A stretch of DNA of 64,000 bases from contig NZ_JAHQYH010000007.1 in the NCBI RefSeq assembly GCF_019061205.1, forward strand, positions 1 through 64,000. The letters are read 5' to 3'. The notes beneath the pieces are model-generated. The model did no database searches. It worked only from the letters and a program-made list of their open reading frames with translations, and had not been told where the DNA came from. Shown here in pieces: positions 63,501 through 64,000 of this stretch (positions within the stretch are counted from its first letter, which is position 1; each line of letters starts with the position of its first letter). The position numbers were made by a program, and so were the translations under genes. Origin of the DNA: Apilactobacillus waqarii. GTDB lineage: Bacteria > Bacillota > Bacilli > Lactobacillales > Lactobacillaceae.

Positions 63501-64000
63501 ACTTGTAGCTACCATATCTGAAATATCTGGGTTAGCATCAAATGCTGTCTTAGCAGCATTTGCAGCAGTTAAAGCCTTTTGGTAAATTGCGTCAGTGTTT
63601 CCTGTATCACCGGTAGTGTTTCCGTTAGCTACTTGGTTAGCAGCCTTCAATACAAGTTGACCTTTGTTGAAACCAGATTGTTGAACTGGGTTATCTGATG
63701 AACTTGCACTACCGTTTAAGTTATTACCATTAATGGATTCGTTATAACCACTTAGCATGTCATTGAATCCTTGGTTAACCAATGTTTGTGCTTGAGTTGA
63801 TGTGATACCACTTAGGTTAGCTGAGTTATTTCCGTTTGCATATTGGCTGACAAATTGGTTTTGACCAGCAACATATTGACTTTGTAGGTAAGTCTTAGCT
63901 GCATTGTATGAATCATTATATGCAGTTGACTTGTTAGCAAATGTTTGTGCTGCAGTATCTTGTGGGTGAACGGTCACATAATTAAATGCATCAGTGTAAG
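51555..64000 (-). CDS. Giant surface protein 3: Ala/Tyr/Asn-rich tandem-repeat protein, N-terminus outside window
   Basis: At least 4147 codons; the frame stays open to base 64000 (reading YTDAFNYVTVHPQ at the edge), so the start, signal peptide and promoter lie beyond the window. A GTG at 63975-63977 opens a shorter frame but sits mid-repeat and is unlikely to be the start. Composition is Ala, Asn, Tyr, Gln, Asp and Ser rich, probably helical. The proximal part (nt about 58000-64000) has a super-repeat of about 795 residues; the distal part has sixteen units of about 105 residues. The last 195 residues are basic and related to the ends of giants 1 and 2 (VVKYYGLTRLYLGHNRYFTS). No LPXTG. A wall-associated fibre or coat protein is likely; enzymatic domains were not seen. 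Confidence 0.87.
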   Translation of the reverse strand, partial: YTDAFNYVTVHPQDTAAQTFANKSTAYNDSYNAAKTYLQSQYVAGQNQFVSQYANGNNSANLSGITSTQAQTLVNQGFNDMLSGYNESINGNNLNGSASSSDNPVQQSGFNKGQLVLKAANQVANGNTTGDTGNTDAIYQKALTAANAAKTAFDANPDISDMVATSDSNSSTAPYTNAYKATVDQMKANYQSGISQYLSGQATSSNVSSEATQGYNDAKTGYATAMQGSTMASNSTSGVQAGFNQGQLVYAGYTNAMNNQTSAGSQNAHQVDGYNGATDGVSAVMNAGGTVLSDAQLKANGKSFDYIQAYDKAVNEAQNSRSIGAQQYLSGQSRPTGTTQIENSKAQGYDDAKSGHDAAASGTPLTDAQKANKEFMDGYNSYSNSMNGYDAYENGGQLDSNASQGQRDAFDGAQAGYLAGPTGAAMPDMTGKSPAYIDAFKKAYEKAKEIANQGADDAMTGKDNSQSNWSAPQRAAYAAGQQNATTAYNAIKSNINATNKYPSGSDSAEAFDGAKAGFSAGTIGSNDDSILNGKSEVFKDAFNKAKAEAIAAAKQGQSDFESGNINSASSGKDALSVAKSNGYNQMQKGFNDANANPQKIDPNNHDASYIAGKEMSDHVKQGVADANNNGSIKDYGKDGSKTPAEVAAYNAAVNGYYASVNGYKDGANGDKQHSNPINPLQAAAYNYVYQLAWANGGEQAKHGATNYESGSARSTDKGIQSLAQNIGYDDAQRGHDDFTHNKQSTGNVTAAYTLGRDMAKAAQDGLNDAINGANNSTSSKYPSAYKAAQNAYNDAASAVSANPDSPSGLPSGKSISYQDVYGSAIKSLQDQYQNGATQFASQYSNGKTSADETSINSTQAKNLLQQGFNEAQAGYNEAIKAATNSDGTLNLNVQPSTDDSSAKKTGFNQALTALTAAQNVANGEIQQSQTGPMYNTAFEAAIAAKQALHNNPDADNTIPSNNPNSNNQVYKDAYSSAITLMKNHYAQGFSDFMTGKTAPTGDTQADIDGYNNAKTAYTQALKSQPFNGLTYQDDKSRQAYDAGQKVVNGYNDAFNKHDLNATNDSSDAYQAVKDAYSDANANTKRDLSNASLDYVTAYNYALKKANDARNAGAQSYVSNNDYKPSGSTLETDAQQNGADAAKSGIAAAQENKSTNASTDTAYLIGFNSLSGATDGAEDARNGNSKKSDSDLSGKSKNYIDAYIAGFEGTRSGYTDGQDDKQPADLSQQSQSYKDAYNNAYNDAKSIANQGALDQLAGKSNSSGYNTLQQTAYSAGQTNAQSAYAWAHDDVNNKDKFIDKSDASDIFKGAQAGFSDGKLGNVANVTSQTAAYQAAYNNARSQAGAQTVKAIKDFQAVNDTTYNADQGKNDAESVAYTNAYDQIKAGFKAQIGETALVDTTGKDSSYKAGTRMAKDVQLGISDASNNPSRTDYVGTDAQKAAYAATRDGYHDGSYNSSTTMDSSLDPQKYAYDYAYALAKASGLNSAISGANVYIQANAQVPAVSADGIAQQKGYNDAQAGYQAYLGNPSGSADTSQTKAYQLGYAAAKESRNGIATFNGLTNSTATTTDPNTNPSANDQDGFNGTRDGYFAGIARQTKQVFDTSSSQSRAYQDAYNAAYDSARSKAQAGAIDSLDGQNNSQASWTQADQNAYAYGQQIAAKAYNDANNNQNASLYTAINDATDAYNGSNAGFADGTLGNNNYPSDTSAKPVYWAAYKKAQQAAVNAAVKGVSEFAAGATQPASLNNTDQVSNAENYGFNQAQSGYSDEQNGSEANSNNVSYMAGYHISEDQNNGKNDAESNKAKDNSQAKYSKDTYDAAYDAAVNGYSDGSKNVTTNSNPTNAAQALVYNAVYDLDQQLGTAASQLGAIAFLKGKKDTNNKDIQSLAFHQGYVDAAKAKENAFNNYKQTHGTGTDNYTQTYNGITDALNDVLNNQPQKVNDSSSVYDAAYSNYYAYAINVAKNGALAYLNNSEVQQHTSTDNDVYSKGVSDATNAYNAAVSDPNTEPDSYAAGSNADLAYNGASLAFNEVIVGNVVAGTNGNNDPIFVAAYNKALQDANNYANIGAVSFGKYESMNDAINKGNNSGAYINAIITGYVSAQNAYQEAQNSVTEQASSSDAYDQSYNGAVAAFNNVINGQESDSSVKNNKSDVFKALYDRALSHGIAQSKKGAVAFANNKNQSNAKDTNAKMYNKGYSDAQAAYTVAQNDPSQVNQHTNDTNSDNAYKGAAAAFNDVTNDTPGAHRDNDSAVYKAVYDKALAEAQQNATAGANARLTNVSLSDGVKNMANTAAKNAFTTGFNDADNGYKAAQNDKTQSSAHGTTSNLDSTYRGAAAAFNDVVNNTINAGKNADSSSVYQNSYNLALAEAVAHANDGAQTFSNGQSLADSLKNLPNNSAKSAFTTGFNDAKNAYAAATANPADTTHNSQSNFDETFRGTADAYKAVASHKTFDAGKASDTNKAYTAAYNKAFEEATNFAQTGAIDFGKSVDATLGRTQFGNNQAAKTVYTTGYNDAKVSYAKAQNNPSDQGNYTSQSNADEAYNGAAAAFNDVANNQAGKNATNGNPVYASTYARALNEGKAIASKGAQTAPLGNDAVNQALAVYKNNQAAQKMFNTGVTNANAAYAAARTNPNNTIDHNTTSDYDEAYKGAAAGFNDVASDQFNSQFANDTNPVYQNAYTKAANEATAYATQGAILGNTGKQITDGLNGSTDQAVINAVTSGYNDAYTGYVAAIQDPSKNFNHTSNSNIDKSYNGAAAAFNDIAGNNGKASRSISADSVYTTAYDKAYALGLQYQNKGAADAVNNIDEQTGINSLSGYQGLIDVYDRGYKDSGDGYKLAQQNRNDQANHTSDSNSDVSYNGAAAGFTDTINGEVGKHQNDNQTPTYQNAYTRAVKEAKAQIHQATLDFNNGLNRDTQAQQISFGSDKDAYVTGYNNASDVYKSVQDSGENDGKHTSDSVNDEQYRGAMNAFTDVINGTPGANASTDSVAVSEKQNTSDVYTSAYAKAQVEATQDALNGANDFVSPNASGNAPTAAGKLKAYDKGVNDAQSAYELAQNDRTQSSAHSTDSNFDVVYTNAVAGFNDAINNPLAPAKSGNDLATLTYNKALAEAKQSALNGVLAFNNDDHDAELAKEAKTSDRDAFNVGYNQAQSGFTAAEINYLDAAHHDTNSYADQVYTNAAKAFKDVSDRTGQAKDNVANDVAGSAYNKAFNEAFNIANNGADDSVKGVSQSTNVAQYTGKKALADAYNAGYVDATKAYADAESDHSKANDHTSDSNYDRVYRGAALGFGDIINHQPGQNAKADSNKAFVDAYNRASQQAFAQAHDGAIDANGPKQVRQLNINADKQAYQVGLNDALNGYSEAQSNPDDKAKADQATNTGLAYAGAAAAFNDVADGKQGEHGQTIADLVYQNAYNKALAEGKANANAGATAFGLGHTLSDDTKQFASSVAKVKDYTKGYNDAQAAFAAAQSDASQVDQHRSGSDYDEVYSGAANAFNDVSDHTVGQHRNNSNNPAYVAAYDKALTSGQSNTQDGALTYLTDSQDYDHKMDSFATQAEKSSFATGFNDAKKGYELAQQNPMLQSHIDQNDLDDTYRGAASAFNDVKNGTAGQHAKSEDNPIYQKAYDKALTEAMNSFTDGANEFNDNKPNSASGVDANSLDHNKGYQDAKAQYENVLVNGDDNLPDNANPAQKIGYQKAKSVVAGIIDATSGNKQQSDDPNYVLGYNSAQAALRDGQAFAQANGKLGNVNDIPVPDGLDPDAYRQVFAGAYEGYKTGAGLQPKNPSQNNPAFVNAYNNGYNKAANDIPAQEDYLYNGKKKDFNSRTDKNSYEQAYKQTGDGFADGIKNIAMQNPDSGYYVNGYKAAEVARAAMKKAKTNAKLTNQELKALGGQTYVNAFNGYRQGVKAAQASARTHKKLTAKQLAAKGEVFAYTYNQGFKIETAHQIKIGKKYGSARAIKRSPIPMSITKNHSAAYAKAYIAEYKRQFKAHMPRYIYNVKTIFSHRRTKFSKGSRIIKYKYSRRYNAHVFKVIGIKYYKNRVPRYVVSGGRLVTAGQMVQDAYYRGDTAKTTKNSGSKKTKNKPMVFRVIKPTGALIHTSKKYSKHNVIRRVHQGQLIHVVKVVKYYGLTRLYLGHNRYFTSNKTFVKKVR
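53100..57950 (-). repeat. Sixteen tandem units of about 105 residues in giant protein 3
   Basis: Each unit has the motif Y-x-GAAAAFNDV followed by VY-x-x-AY-x-x-AL-x-EA, GA-x-x-F, GFNDA and HTSDSN-type spacer. Sixteen anchors run from about nt 57945 to 53225; the average spacing is about 315 bp. Two adjacent units counted by hand are each 104 residues. The DNA copies are diverged. Confidence 0.8.
58900..64000 (-). repeat. Super-repeat of about 795 residues in the proximal part of giant protein 3
   Basis: The block beginning YLQSQYVAGQNQF (about nt 63888) recurs as SLQDQYQNGATQF (about 61508), some 793 residues later. The block with ANQGADDAMTGKDNSQSNW (about 62690) recurs at about 60300 (ANQGALDQLAGKSNSSGYN) and, after a shorter gap of about 377 residues, at about 59170 (AQAGAIDSLDGQNNSQASW). 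Confidence 0.65.

Noticed and set aside
51555-63977. GTG at 63975-63977 as start of giant gene 3
   Set aside because: The frame continues upstream to the window edge in the same repeat style, and no ribosome binding site or signal peptide is at that point.
24887-64000. CRISPR or simple DNA satellite as explanation of the repetition
   Set aside because: Repeats keep one open frame throughout, have diverged DNA copies, and lack equal spacers with identical direct repeats.
1-64000. tRNA, rRNA, insertion sequences or prophage genes
   Set aside because: No cloverleaf-like gene, rRNA core sequence, transposase or integrase motif, or terminal inverted repeat with target duplication was recognised on reading.

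Overview
The window looks like the low-GC chromosome of a Lactobacillaceae species, most likely Apilactobacillus or a close fructophilic relative. Three things point there: the gene families present, AT-rich intergenic DNA with strong AGGAGG-type ribosome binding sites and T-run terminators, and above all the huge secreted-protein genes. From memory, clusters of giant extracellular-protein genes near the replication origin are a hallmark of Apilactobacillus (Lactobacillus) kunkeei. The left edge carries parA(soj)-rsmG, a gene pair normally close to oriC, so an origin-flanking position fits. No rRNA, tRNA, insertion sequence, prophage or CRISPR array was recognised by eye.

Region 1 (1-5.1 kb, minus strand) holds partial parA, rsmG, and a purine/nucleoside group: a DeoB-like protein, a NupC-type nucleoside transporter and a PbuG/AzgA-type purine permease. 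The DeoB-like protein lacks the cap domain and nearly all catalytic residues of phosphopentomutase. Region 2 (5.1-16.2 kb) mixes regulators and surface functions: an SGNH hydrolase, a ComK-like regulator whose ribosome binding site lies inside a terminator hairpin, two paralogous GT-C/YfhO-like membrane proteins behind a secreted DNA/RNA endonuclease, a GW-like secreted protein, two small divergent paralogs, a LysR regulator, a DUF2922/DUF1659 pair downstream of a ComX/SigH-like sigma factor, and an ElaA-type acetyltransferase. ComK-like, EndA-like and ComX-like proteins within about 10 kb suggest a link with competence or DNA uptake, which is inference only.

Region 3 (16.2-24.9 kb) holds small hypothetical genes, a secreted protein with a Lys-rich coil inserted in a propeller-like fold, an RlmD-type methyltransferase without the usual iron-sulfur cysteines, and a translationally coupled pair of GT4 glycosyltransferases. 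Region 4 (24.9-64 kb, minus strand) is almost entirely three giant surface-protein genes of 3062, 5648 and more than 4147 codons, the last running off the window. The first two share a KxYKxGKxW-like signal peptide. All three end in related DUF5776-like basic modules and none ends in LPXTG. Their middles differ completely: a Ser/Ala-rich coil, a beta-helix-like head plus Gly/Asp/Asn-rich beta modules, and an Ala/Tyr/Asn-rich tandem array of about 105 residues per unit.

Working model (inference): the two glycosyltransferases O-glycosylate one or more of the giant proteins, which are exported by a specialised Sec route and held non-covalently in the wall, forming long fibres or a coat on a bee- or flower-associated cell.
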